Source of the DNA: Sphingomonas sp.
GTDB taxonomy: Bacteria; Pseudomonadota; Alphaproteobacteria; Sphingomonadales; Sphingomonadaceae
DNA length: 64,000 bases
Direction: 5' to 3'
Assembly: GCA_025356055.1 (NCBI GenBank)
Contig: JANXUU010000145.1
Coordinates: forward strand, 1-64,000
Shown here: piece after piece, positions 43,814 through 52,929 of the stretch
Layout of the letters: every line of letters begins with the position of its first letter
Numbering within the stretch: position 1 is the stretch's first letter
Program-made: the position numbers and the translations under genes
The notes under the pieces: generated by a model
Database searches by the model: none
What the model saw: the letters and a program-made list of their open reading frames with translations, nothing else
What the model was told of the DNA's origin: nothing

Positions 43814-44745
43814 ACGATATCATCCTTTCGATCCGCGGGCTGCGCAAGGCGTACGCCAGCGGGACCGAAGCGCTGAAAAGCGTCGACCTCGATATTCGCC
43901 GCGGCGAGATATTGGCGCTGCTCGGGCCCAATGGTGCGGGTAAGACGACGCTGATCAGCATCGTGTGCGGGATCGTTACGGCAACCAGGGGAACGGTGAC
44001 GGTCGATGGCCGCGATCATGCGCGCGACTATCGCCATGCTCGGCAGAAGATCGGGCTGGTGCCGCAGGAACTTACGACCGATGCGTTCGAAACGGTGTGG
44101 TCGACAGTCAGCTTCAGCCGCGGTCTTTATGGCAAGCCGCGCGACGACAAGATGATCGAAACACTGCTCAAGCGGTTGACCCTGTGGGACAAACGGCAGA
44201 CCAAGATGATGGAGCTGTCGGGCGGCATGAAGCGGCGGGTGATGATTGCCAAGGCATTGAGCCATGAGCCCGAAATCCTGTTCCTCGACGAACCGAGCGC
44301 GGGGGTCGATGTCGAACTTCGCCGCGATATGTGGGAATTGGTGCGCCAACTGCGCGACGACGGCACGACGATCATCCTGACGACGCATTACATCGAGGAA
44401 GCCGAGGAGATGGCCGACCGGGTGGGGGTGATCGCAAAAGGCGAACTGATCGCGGTCGAGGAAAAGGCGGCGCTGATGGCGCGGCTTGGCAAAAAGACAC
44501 TCAACGTGACGCTGTCCGAGCCTATTTCAAAAGTCCCCGCGGAGCTCGCCGAGTGGGGCGTTACGATCGACGATGGCGGGCACGTTCTGGCCTACTCATT
44601 CGACAGTCATGCGGAGCGGACGGGGATTGCCGGATTGATGCGGCGACTGGGCGAACTCGGGATTGGATACAAGGATTTGTCGACCCACCAGTCGAGCCTC
44701 GAGGACATCTTTGTGTCGCTCGTCCATGACGGGGTCGAGGGATGA
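43810..44745 (+). CDS. ABC transporter ATP-binding protein
   Basis: [48 protein letters not shown]. Confidence 0.95.
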   Translation: MNDIILSIRGLRKAYASGTEALKSVDLDIRRGEILALLGPNGAGKTTLISIVCGIVTATRGTVTVDGRDHARDYRHARQKIGLVPQELTTDAFETVWSTVSFSRGLYGKPRDDKMIETLLKRLTLWDKRQTKMMELSGGMKRRVMIAKALSHEPEILFLDEPSAGVDVELRRDMWELVRQLRDDGTTIILTTHYIEEAEEMADRVGVIAKGELIAVEEKAALMARLGKKTLNVTLSEPISKVPAELAEWGVTIDDGGHVLAYSFDSHAERTGIAGLMRRLGELGIGYKDLSTHQSSLEDIFVSLVHDGVEG

Positions 44746-45503
44746 ACTGGCATGGGGTCGCTGCGATCTATCGTTTCGAGATGGCGCGAGCGCAGAGGAC
44801 GTTGTGGCAGAGCCTCGTCGCGCCAGTGATCACCACCGCTTTATATTTCGTGGTGTTCGGATCGACTTTGGGGAGCAGGATGACCGCGATGGACGGGGTC
44901 GCGTTTGGCAGCTTCATCGTTCCCGGGCTGACCCTGCTCTCGGTATTCATGCAATCGATCTTTAACGCAAGCTTTGGTATTTATTTTCCGAAGTTTAGCG
45001 GGACCATTTACGAACTTCTCTCAGCCCCGATTTCGAGCCTCGAGACCGTGCTTGCCTATGCTGGCGCCGCGGCAACCAAATCGCTGATACTTGCGCTGGT
45101 TACGTTGGCGACCGCGACGATCTTCGTGCCCGTGCGAGTTGATCACCCGTTCGCCATGATCGGCTTTCTCGTCGCGATTTGTACGGCGTTCTGCCTGCTT
45201 GGCTTTGTCATCGGCATTTGGGCGCAGAGCTTCGAGCAGCTCCAGATTGTACCGATGCTGGTGGTCACTCCGCTAACCTTCCTCGGAGGCGCTTTCTATT
45301 CGGTAACGACGCTCGCCGAACCGTGGCGAACGGTGACGCTGCTCAACCCGGTCGTGTATCTTGTCAGCGGCTTTCGCTGGAGCTTCTACAGCCGCGGCGA
45401 CGTGCCAGTATGGTCGAGCGTGGCAGCGCTGGCGACGATCATCTTATTGACGCTCGCCGCCATCACCTGGATGTTCCGGACCGGGTACCGGCTCAAGCGT
45501 TAG
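44742..45503 (+). CDS. ABC-2 type transporter permease
   Basis: Six-TM-like hydrophobic profile; overlaps the ATPase gene by 4 nt; [34 protein letters not shown]. Confidence 0.92.
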   Translation: MNWHGVAAIYRFEMARAQRTLWQSLVAPVITTALYFVVFGSTLGSRMTAMDGVAFGSFIVPGLTLLSVFMQSIFNASFGIYFPKFSGTIYELLSAPISSLETVLAYAGAAATKSLILALVTLATATIFVPVRVDHPFAMIGFLVAICTAFCLLGFVIGIWAQSFEQLQIVPMLVVTPLTFLGGAFYSVTTLAEPWRTVTLLNPVVYLVSGFRWSFYSRGDVPVWSSVAALATIILLTLAAITWMFRTGYRLKR

Positions 45504-46123
45504 CCCTGCTGATCCGCGCGCGCGGACCCCCGCCCGTCGAGGTTGTGCGCGACGAAGTCCCAATTGATAATATTCTCAAGCACCGTCTTGAGGAAGCGCG
45601 GACGCTCGTTGCGATAGTCGATGTAATAGGCGTGTTCCCACACATCGAGCGTGAGCAGCGGAGTCATGCCGTGCGCGACCGGGGTGTCGGCGTCGTGGAG
45701 TGACGTCACTTCCAGCTTTCCGTTGTTGAGGACGAGCCAGCCCCAGCCGCTCGCGAAATGATTGGTCGCCTCGGTCGCCAGCTTCTCGATCAGCGTGTTG
45801 TGGTCGCCGAAGTCGCTGGAAATCATTTCGGCGAGCTTGCCCGACGGCGAGGTCGAGCCTGCCGGGGCAAGGCATTGCCAGAAGAAGCTATGGTTCCAGA
45901 TTTGCGCAGAATTGTTGAACAGGCCCTTGTCGCCCTTGTCCGACGCGGACTTGATCACCTCGATCAGCGAGGCACCTTCAAGGCCCTTCTCGCCGAGCAT
46001 ACCATTGGTCTTGTCGACATAGGCCTTGTGATGTTTGCCATGATGATAATCGAATGTTTCGGCCGACATGTGCGGGGCTAGCGCGTCCTTGGCGAAAGGC
46101 AGCTCGGGAAGGGTGAAGGCCAT
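45500..46123 (-). CDS. sodB: Superoxide dismutase (Fe/Mn)
   Basis: FDYHHGKHHKAYVDK, WNHSFFWQCL, DVWEHAYYIDYRN. Confidence 0.97.
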   Translation of the reverse strand: MAFTLPELPFAKDALAPHMSAETFDYHHGKHHKAYVDKTNGMLGEKGLEGASLIEVIKSASDKGDKGLFNNSAQIWNHSFFWQCLAPAGSTSPSGKLAEMISSDFGDHNTLIEKLATEATNHFASGWGWLVLNNGKLEVTSLHDADTPVAHGMTPLLTLDVWEHAYYIDYRNERPRFLKTVLENIINWDFVAHNLDGRGSARADQQG

Positions 46124-46207
46124 GGCGTCGCTCCTGCTGTGTGCGTTATTGTAATCAACGCGCCTAGCGGCCCCGCGTTGCCAGTCAATGACGTGATTGT
46201 CGTGCGC

Positions 46208-47248
46208 TCAGGCGGCGGCGCTTTCCTGCAGTTTGTGGCGCTTCATGGCGTGGCGCAGCTGGTCGTAGCTTAGCGCCAGCGCGGTCGCGGTGGCGCGCTG
46301 GTTGAAGCGGTTGCGAGAGAGGGCTTCGACCAGAAGCGCACGCTCATAGGCGTTAACCGCGCTGCGCAAGCCATCGGTGGCGGTGAGTGCAGGAATTTCG
46401 GCCGCGGGCGCTTCACGCGGCGCGGACGGTTCGGGATTCTCAAGTGGCGCGGCGCTGGCGCTGTCGGCAGGGGCCCAGGGCGAATGGAAGGGATCGAACT
46501 GGAGCGCGTCGACCTGGCAATCGGGATCCTCCGCGCGATAGACGGCGCGCTCAACGACGTTGCGAAGCTCGCGGACATTGCCGGGCCACAGGTAGGCCTC
46601 GAGCGCGGCGACTGCCCGCTGCGTGAAACCGGGCCATTGCGGCCATTCGAGCTCCGCCGCCATGCGGCGTGCAAAATGGTCGGCGAGGAGGGAGATGTCG
46701 CCTTGACGAACCCGTAGCGGGGGCAGCGTCACGACTTCGAACGAAAGGCGGTCGAGCAGGTCGGCGCGGAAACGGCCCTCATCAACGAGCTTGGGCAGAT
46801 GTTCATTGGTCGCAGCGACGATGCGGACATCGACGCGGATCGGCTTTGAGGCGCCTATGCGGGTGACCTCGCCATATTCGACGGCACGGAGCAGACGATC
46901 CTGGGCGGGCGATGACAAGGTCGCGAGTTCGTCGAGGAACAACGTACCGCCGTCGGCCTCCTCGAAACGGCCGTGGCGGGTCTTGGCAGCGCCGGTGAAG
47001 CTGCCGGCTTCATGACCGAACAGCTCGGCCTCGATCAGCGTTTCAGGAAGCGCAGCGCAGTTCATCGTAATCAGGGGACCTGACCAACGCGAGGAAAGGT
47101 GGTGGAGGCGCTCGGCAATTAGCTCCTTGCCTGTGCCGCGCTCGCCGATGACGAGCACGGGGCGGTTGAGCGGAGCGGCCCGGCTGGCGCGCTCGACCGC
47201 ATCGAGGAAGGCGAGGCTTTGCCCGACAAATTGATTGCTTCGCTCCAT
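46208..47248 (-). CDS. pspF: Phage shock protein operon activator PspF (sigma54 AAA+)
   Basis: GERGTGKELIAERLH, GSFTGAAKTRHGRFEEADGGTLFLDE, HTH C-term; divergent from pspA. Confidence 0.93.
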   Translation of the reverse strand: MERSNQFVGQSLAFLDAVERASRAAPLNRPVLVIGERGTGKELIAERLHHLSSRWSGPLITMNCAALPETLIEAELFGHEAGSFTGAAKTRHGRFEEADGGTLFLDELATLSSPAQDRLLRAVEYGEVTRIGASKPIRVDVRIVAATNEHLPKLVDEGRFRADLLDRLSFEVVTLPPLRVRQGDISLLADHFARRMAAELEWPQWPGFTQRAVAALEAYLWPGNVRELRNVVERAVYRAEDPDCQVDALQFDPFHSPWAPADSASAAPLENPEPSAPREAPAAEIPALTATDGLRSAVNAYERALLVEALSRNRFNQRATATALALSYDQLRHAMKRHKLQESAAA

Positions 47249-47249
47249 G

Positions 47250-47280
47250 CCAATAGGTGGTGGTAAATCCCACCTAATGG
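47250..47280. repeat. Near-perfect 11-bp inverted repeat, candidate PspF operator/UAS
   Basis: CCAATAGGTGG-TGGTAAATC-CCACCTAATGG (one mismatch), about 85 bp upstream of the sigma54 -24 element. Confidence 0.55.
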
Positions 47281-47348
47281 CAAGGATTTTCACACCTCCG
47301 TTGGTCGAAAAAGGTATATTTTTGCACAAGTCTGGCGTTTTCTGTAAT

Positions 47349-47366
47349 TTGGCACAGTGGCTGCAT
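47349..47366 (+). promoter_or_regulatory. Sigma54 (-24/-12) promoter for pspA operon
   Basis: TTGGCACAGTGGCTGCAT: GG..GC spaced 10 nt, about 48 nt before pspA ATG, downstream of divergent pspF. Confidence 0.75.
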
Positions 47367-47413
47367 CAGCTAGACTCGTACAGGGCGCCTGAACTTTGCC
47401 AACGGAGTGTTGA

Positions 47414-48082
47414 ATGGGCATTTTCTCCCGCACGCGGGACATTGTTGCAGCCAATATGACCGAGCTGCTTGATCGAGCGGAAGACCCTGCGCGGATGATT
47501 CGGATGATCATCCTCGAAATGGAGGAAACGCTAGTTGAGGTCCGCGCGCAGGCGGCGCGGTCGATCGCTGACGGCAAGGAAATGCGCCGCGCCATCACTC
47601 GGCTTGATGAGCTGCAGGCAAGCTGGACCGAAAAGGCCGAACTGGCGCTGTCGAAGGACCGCGAGGACCTCGCTCGCGCCGCGCTCGGTGAACGCCAGAA
47701 GGCAGCTGAAATGGCGCTCGGCCTTCGTGACGAGATTGCGGTCATCGAGCAAACGCTCAAAAGCTATGAGGCTGATATCGCCAAGCTACAGGGCAAGCTG
47801 CGTGAGGCTCGAGCCCGCCAGAATGCGATCGCAACGCGGATCGAGAGCGCCGTTACCCGCGCCAAGACCAGTGAAGTGCTCAACGGGAGTCGCACCGAGG
47901 ATGCTTTCTCGCGGTTTGCAGTGCTCGAACGGCGAGCCGATTTCGCCGAGGGCCGTGCCGACGCACTCGGCATGACCGGGCCGAAGAGTCTGGAAGAAGA
48001 GATTGCCGACCTTCGCGCGAGCGACAGCGTCGATGCGGAACTTGAGGCCATGAAGGCCGCGCTCAAATCAAAGGGGAATTAA
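47414..48082 (+). CDS. pspA: Phage shock protein A
   Basis: MGIFSRTRDIVAANMTELLDRAEDPARMIRMIILEMEETLVEVR. Confidence 0.97.
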   Translation: MGIFSRTRDIVAANMTELLDRAEDPARMIRMIILEMEETLVEVRAQAARSIADGKEMRRAITRLDELQASWTEKAELALSKDREDLARAALGERQKAAEMALGLRDEIAVIEQTLKSYEADIAKLQGKLREARARQNAIATRIESAVTRAKTSEVLNGSRTEDAFSRFAVLERRADFAEGRADALGMTGPKSLEEEIADLRASDSVDAELEAMKAALKSKGN

Positions 48083-48355
48083 GTGGACGACATTCTGGTA
48101 CCCGTGTTCATCTGCGCCATGCTGTTCGTTGCGCTGCCGTGGCTAGTGTTTCATTATGTCACCAAGTGGAAGACCTCGGCGCGGCTGACCGGTGGTGACG
48201 AAAAATTGCTCGACGAGCTTTACGACGCCGCGCGCCGCATGGACGACCGGCTCTGCTCAATCGAGCGGATCATGACCGCCGAAAACCCCGACTGGCGCCA
48301 GCAGTGCCTCCCCGAGACCAGCGCGCGCCAACGTCTTTTAAGCGGGGAGGATTAA
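48083..48355 (+). CDS. pspB: Phage shock protein B
   Basis: N-terminal TM, then LLDELYDAARRMDDRLCSIERIMTAENPDWR. Confidence 0.9.
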   Translation: MDDILVPVFICAMLFVALPWLVFHYVTKWKTSARLTGGDEKLLDELYDAARRMDDRLCSIERIMTAENPDWRQQCLPETSARQRLLSGED

Positions 48356-48357
48356 GC

Positions 48358-48744
48358 ATGCCTCAGCCGCCAAGCCGCACCCGCTTTTACCTCGACAAAC
48401 GTCACAAGAAGATCATGGGCGTGTGCGCGGGGATCGCCAATTACACCGGGCTCGACGTCAATCTCGTCCGCATCGGGTTGGTCGTGTCAGTTTTCATCGG
48501 CGCAGGCGCTCTGATACCGGTCTATTTCATCGCCGGATGGATCGCGAGCGACGAGCCGCGCGAGATCGCCAGCGACAGCAAGGATGAGCGCCAGTTCTGG
48601 CAAGGCGTCCGCGCAAGCCCGGCACAAAGCGCGCGCGAAATTCGTAGCCGGATGCGCGACATCGATCGCCGCCTCGCCGACATCGAATATTATGTAACAA
48701 CCGAAAATCGCAGCCTTGCTCAAGAGATTGAGCAGCTTCGATGA
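48358..48744 (+). CDS. pspC: Phage shock protein C
   Basis: FYLDKRHKKIMGVCAGIANYTGLDVNLVRIGLVV. Confidence 0.93.
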   Translation: MPQPPSRTRFYLDKRHKKIMGVCAGIANYTGLDVNLVRIGLVVSVFIGAGALIPVYFIAGWIASDEPREIASDSKDERQFWQGVRASPAQSAREIRSRMRDIDRRLADIEYYVTTENRSLAQEIEQLR

Positions 48745-48888
48745 GCTTCATCGACCACGCTGCTATGAGGACCGAAACGCGTCAGTCAGGTCTGATCACC
48801 GAACAATCATCGCCAACTCGCCACGGACAGATCAGTTCGTCCGGCTCGCTTTCGAGACGGACTAGCCCTTTACGCAAGGAAATGTTTA

Positions 48889-49167
48889 ATGAACGACATT
48901 GCAAGCTGGATCTGGGTTTTGATCCCGCTCGCCGCGATCAGCATCGCGCCGTTCAAGATGTGGCTCAAGATTAAGGAGCGACAGCTCGATAGTCAGACGA
49001 ACCTCACTGCCGAGAAGAGCGCGCAATATGCCGCGCATACCGAACGGCTTGAGCAGCGCGTCCGGGTGCTCGAACAAATCGTCACCGATCGCGGAGTCGA
49101 AACCGCCGCGCAAATCGAGGCGCTGCGCGCGCCGCGGCTGACCGGCACTGGAGACCAGCCACAATGA
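48889..49167 (+). CDS. Psp-operon small TM/coiled-coil protein
   Basis: 92 aa; N-terminal TM, C-term ERLEQRVRVLEQIVTDRGVETAAQIEALR. Confidence 0.78.
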   Translation: MNDIASWIWVLIPLAAISIAPFKMWLKIKERQLDSQTNLTAEKSAQYAAHTERLEQRVRVLEQIVTDRGVETAAQIEALRAPRLTGTGDQPQ

Positions 49168-49418
49168 ATCCGCTTGAAATGATAGTGATTATCGTGGCGA
49201 TCGTGTCAGTCGCCAATGTGCTCAAGGTTCGGCGCGGATCGCGGCATGACCGGCCGCAGTTCCATGATGTCACGCCGAAAATTGACGAAAGCATCGAAAG
49301 TCGGCGAATGCGCGATGAGGTCCAGCAGTTGAAAAACCGCATCCAAGTGCTCGAGCGCATTGCGGTCGAGAAGGAAAACAGCCTCGCGCGCGAGATCGAC
49401 CAATTGCGCGACCGCTAG
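49164..49418 (+). CDS. Psp-operon small TM/coiled-coil protein
   Basis: 84 aa; N-terminal TM, C-term LKNRIQVLERIAVEKENSLAREIDQLRDR; overlaps preceding gene by 4 nt. Confidence 0.78.
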   Translation: MNPLEMIVIIVAIVSVANVLKVRRGSRHDRPQFHDVTPKIDESIESRRMRDEVQQLKNRIQVLERIAVEKENSLAREIDQLRDR

Positions 49419-49438
49419 GGCAGCGGTAGGCGCGGACG

Positions 49439-49858
49439 ATGATCTCCCCCCTGCTTCCGCCGCTAGCCGACCTAGCCGACGAATATGGCTTTCTCGACAG
49501 CGAGGATCGATATCGGCTGCTGATCGAGCTGGGGCGCAAGCTCGAGCTGATGCCCGAGGCGCTCAAGACCGACGCGACCAAAGTGCGTGGCTGCTCGGCG
49601 TCGGTGTGGGTCTATCCCACAAAGCTTGGTGATGGGCGCCTGCATTTTCTCGCGGATAGCAACGCGGCGATCACCAAAGGGATTGTTGCGCTGGTGTTGG
49701 CGGCGGTGCAGGATCGACCGGCGGAGGAGGTGGCGGAGACCGACATCGAAGGCAAACTCGAACCATTTGAACTGACTCGCGAGTTAAGCTCGAACCGTAC
49801 TCAGGGGCTCCCCAACATGATCGCGCTGGTCCGCGACACCGCTCGCAGGTTCGCGTGA
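49439..49858 (+). CDS. sufE: SufE-family Fe-S cluster assembly protein
   Basis: DRYRLLIELGRKLELMPEALKTDATKVRGCSASVW (active Cys). Confidence 0.92.
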   Translation: MISPLLPPLADLADEYGFLDSEDRYRLLIELGRKLELMPEALKTDATKVRGCSASVWVYPTKLGDGRLHFLADSNAAITKGIVALVLAAVQDRPAEEVAETDIEGKLEPFELTRELSSNRTQGLPNMIALVRDTARRFA

Positions 49859-50343
49859 GCAAGCCTGATTACAAAAACCCCGCTGGCGAGAGCGAAGCCT
49901 CACCAGCCGAACGAAGTGTCGGTTTCGACGGTAAATTTGACGCCGTGGCGTTTTTTGGGCTGCTCGCCAACCACGGGCACGGCGGGGAGATCGGCATCGC
50001 GTATCACGCGCATGGCGACGACTGGGTCGAAGTCGCCTTGCCGTGGCGGCCGGAGCTGGTCGGCGTACCCGAAAGCGGGCTGCTGGCGAGCGGTGTGATT
50101 GTCAGCCTCATCGATCTGGCTGCGGGCGTGGCCATCTGGATCAAGCGCGGCGAATTCAAACCGATGGCGACGCTCGACCTCAGGATCGACTATCTGCGAC
50201 CGGCCCCGAAGGGAGAGACAGTCTTGGCGCGATGCCGCTGTATCAAGATCGCCCGGTCGGTCGCCTTCGTCGAAGGAGCAGCACATGTCGGCGATCCTGA
50301 CAACCCGATCGCAAGGGCCGCGCTGACGTTCATGACGACCTAG
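49855..50343 (+). CDS. PaaI-family thioesterase
   Basis: Hot-dog fold signature GVIVSLIDLAAGVAIW..ATLDLRIDYLRPA. Confidence 0.88.
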   Translation: MSKPDYKNPAGESEASPAERSVGFDGKFDAVAFFGLLANHGHGGEIGIAYHAHGDDWVEVALPWRPELVGVPESGLLASGVIVSLIDLAAGVAIWIKRGEFKPMATLDLRIDYLRPAPKGETVLARCRCIKIARSVAFVEGAAHVGDPDNPIARAALTFMTT

Positions 50344-50885
50344 ATGGTTGCGGACGCTACCGCGACGCGGCGCTCGTCGGCCTTACGCAGCACATCATAG
50401 CTGGCTTGGATCTGTTGAAAGCGAGCAGCGGCTTGCTTGTCATTCTTGTTGACGTCGGGATGGTTTTCCTTGGCGAGACGACGGTAGGCGGCCTTGATCG
50501 CTGCGGCATCGACATCCGGCGCAAGATCGAGAACGTCGAGGGCGCGCATCTCGTCTCGGCTGCGCGATCCGTCACCGGGCCCCGCCCATTGATAATGCGC
50601 CGAGCTTCGGTACGATGGGCCTTCTTCCGCCTCGGCGGCTTGCCGTGCGGCCTCTTCCTCGCTGAGCCCGGCAAAGTAATTCCAGTTTTTGTTATATTCT
50701 GCGGCGTGGGGCTCGCAAAAATACCAGCGGTCGGGCCGATTGGGCGCTTTTGGCGCGGGACGGTCGCCGGCTTCATTGCAATCTTGCCGGTCGCACAGCC
50801 GGATTCGAACAGCGGCGGTGCTTTTAGCGCCATAGCTGCTCCAGCGCGGGAAGCCCCAATTATCGGATCGTGTCGCCTTGACCAT
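50340..50885 (-). CDS. DnaJ (J-domain) protein
   Basis: C-terminal LDLAPDVDAAAIKAAYRRLAKENHPDVNKNDKQAAARFQQIQASYDVL with HPD motif. Confidence 0.9.
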   Translation of the reverse strand: MVKATRSDNWGFPRWSSYGAKSTAAVRIRLCDRQDCNEAGDRPAPKAPNRPDRWYFCEPHAAEYNKNWNYFAGLSEEEAARQAAEAEEGPSYRSSAHYQWAGPGDGSRSRDEMRALDVLDLAPDVDAAAIKAAYRRLAKENHPDVNKNDKQAAARFQQIQASYDVLRKADERRVAVASATI

Positions 50886-50934
50886 AGCTATTCAACCTAG
50901 TGAGCCCGGCGAAGCTCCGCCAGTGAACGAGAGA

Positions 50935-51345
50935 ATTTGCCAGGCGGCCTGTAAGCCGGGTTCTGTCCAGCGCCATGCGGATTCCCATCAAAGGTTAGTT
51001 TGATGAGCCCGTAAGCACCTGGGCGACCATTCCTCTGGGCGACGGATTGCTCCGCCGCTCAAGCGACCAACCCGGGTGACGAGCCGGAACAGGCCCATAT
51101 GCCACCCCTATTCGGTCTTGCACCAGGTGGGGTTTGCCATGCCGGCCGCGTTGCCGAAGCCGCGGTGCGCTCTTGCCGCACCGTTTCGACCTTACCGGCC
51201 CTAAGACCGGCGGTTTGTTTTCTGTGGCACTTTCCCTGAAGCAGCCGAAGCCACTCCGCCGGGCGTTACCCGGCACCTTCGTTCCGTGGAGCCCGGACTT
51301 TCCTCGTCTCTCGAAAGAGCCGCGGTCGCCCAACCGCCTGGCGCC
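50935..51345 (-). ncRNA. rnpB: RNase P RNA, bacterial class A
   Basis: Minus strand GACGAGGAAAGTCCGGGCTCCAC, ...ACAGAACCCGGCTTACAGGCC; P1 GCCAGGCGG/CCGCCTGGC closes the ends. Confidence 0.95.
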
Positions 51346-51357
51346 GAGCGATATGGC

Positions 51358-52056
51358 CTATTGTGGGCGGGGCAGCAACAGCGACAGCAATTTCGCGCGG
51401 CATTCGCCGTCGATTATACCGTCGATGCGATCGGGGCGGAAGCGGCGCTGGAATGCGATCACGGCCTTTTTCTGCTCGGTCACTTCATAGCCGAAACGCT
51501 CGAGTGCGAGGAGGAAGCCGGCGTCGGTCCAGAATGGGTCCATCAAATCGCGCACCGGGCTTGGGAGAGCAAGACGGCGACGCGCGAGCGCTTCCCATGG
51601 GAAAAGTTCGCCGGGATCGTCCTTCCGCGCGGGCGCGATGTCCGAATGGCCGACAATGTTCCCGCGGCCAATGCCGTGGCGGTCCTTGATTGCCGAAACG
51701 AGCGGGATCAGCGCGGCTATCTGTTCGTCGGGGAAGGGTCGGTAGCCAAACTCGTGGCCGGGGTTGACGATCTCGATCCCGACGCTTGCCGAATTGACGT
51801 CGGTCACGCCGCGCCAATAGCCCGTACCGGCGTGCCAGGCGCGCTTTTCCTCGGACACCAAGCGAACGATCTGCCCGTCCTCGGCGATGAGGTAGTGCGC
51901 GGAGACCTTTGCCTCGCGCGAGGTCAGGCGTGCGATTGCCGAGGCCGCGTCGGCCATGCCCGTATAATGCAGCACGATCATCGACACCGCAAGCGAGCGC
52001 TCGTCGAAGTTCGGAGAAGGCGTATCGATCATTTCCATGCCGTTGCTTTGGCACAC
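51358..52056 (-). CDS. N-acetylmuramoyl-L-alanine amidase (AmpD/amidase_2 type)
   Basis: MIVLHYTGMADAASAIARLTSREAKVSAHYLI, VGHSDIAPARKDDPGELFPW. Confidence 0.92.
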   Translation of the reverse strand: MCQSNGMEMIDTPSPNFDERSLAVSMIVLHYTGMADAASAIARLTSREAKVSAHYLIAEDGQIVRLVSEEKRAWHAGTGYWRGVTDVNSASVGIEIVNPGHEFGYRPFPDEQIAALIPLVSAIKDRHGIGRGNIVGHSDIAPARKDDPGELFPWEALARRRLALPSPVRDLMDPFWTDAGFLLALERFGYEVTEQKKAVIAFQRRFRPDRIDGIIDGECRAKLLSLLLPRPQ

Positions 52057-52071
52057 GGCGACCGCGTCGGG

Positions 52072-52926
52072 TCAAGCCCCCAAGGATACCCTTGAAGCGG
52101 ACGGTACCGGCACCGAAAGCTGATAGAGCCCGCGCCGATCGCGATCGGCAGCCAACCGGTCGGTCTGGCCAATGACCGTCTCGCCTGCGCCCAGCATCAG
52201 CGACCCGTCAGGCGCCATTGCCGCAGCCAAGCGATCGAACGCTTGCCGCCGCCGTTCGAGGCTAAGGTACAGAAGCACATTGCGGCACAGCACGATGTCG
52301 AACTGGCCCGGTGGAGGCGCGATTTCGAGAATGTTGTGCACCTGGAAGCGGACGTTGCGGCGCAGCGACTCGGAGATTTTCCAGCCATCATCGGCTTCGC
52401 TGAACCAGTTTAGCATTTCCTTAACGCCCAGGCCGCGCTGAACCTCGAACTGTGTATAGACCCCGGCGCGAGCGCGGTCGATCACCGACGAGGAAACGTC
52501 GGTAGCGAGGATGTCGATCGTCCAGCCGCGCCATCGCACAGGGTCGGATGCGAACAGCATGGCAAGCGAATAGGCCTCTTGCCCAGTCGAACAACCCGCG
52601 GACCAGATACTGATGCGGCGGGCGGTGTTGCGCTTGGCGACGAGCGCGGGCAGGACTTGCGCAACGAGCAGATCGAACGGATTGCGGTCGCGGAAGAAAT
52701 AGGTTTCGTTGTTTAGCAGCGCTTCGACCACGCATCCTGCGAGCGCCGGTTCGTTTCCCATGACCAGCCTCGTGATTAGTTCATCAATGGTCGAAATACC
52801 GCGCTCCCGCAAAATCGAGGCCAGCGCAGTCTCGATGCGCCAGCGGCGGCTACTGGTGAGTTGCTGTCCGGTGCGGGCCTCGAGAAGGCCGGCAAGAATT
52901 CGACACGAGCTATCGCTGACCTGCAC
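52072..52926 (-). CDS. cheR: Chemotaxis methyltransferase CheR
   Basis: NNETYFFRDRNPFDLL, WSAGCSTGQEAYSLAML, FDIVLCRNVLLYL. Confidence 0.95.
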   Translation of the reverse strand: MQVSDSSCRILAGLLEARTGQQLTSSRRWRIETALASILRERGISTIDELITRLVMGNEPALAGCVVEALLNNETYFFRDRNPFDLLVAQVLPALVAKRNTARRISIWSAGCSTGQEAYSLAMLFASDPVRWRGWTIDILATDVSSSVIDRARAGVYTQFEVQRGLGVKEMLNWFSEADDGWKISESLRRNVRFQVHNILEIAPPPGQFDIVLCRNVLLYLSLERRRQAFDRLAAAMAPDGSLMLGAGETVIGQTDRLAADRDRRGLYQLSVPVPSASRVSLGA

Positions 52927-52929
52927 GCG

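Noticed and set aside
47020-47273. 76-aa ORF and others inside/over the pspF start region
   Set aside because: Overlaps the inverted repeat and pspF coding sequence; no support.
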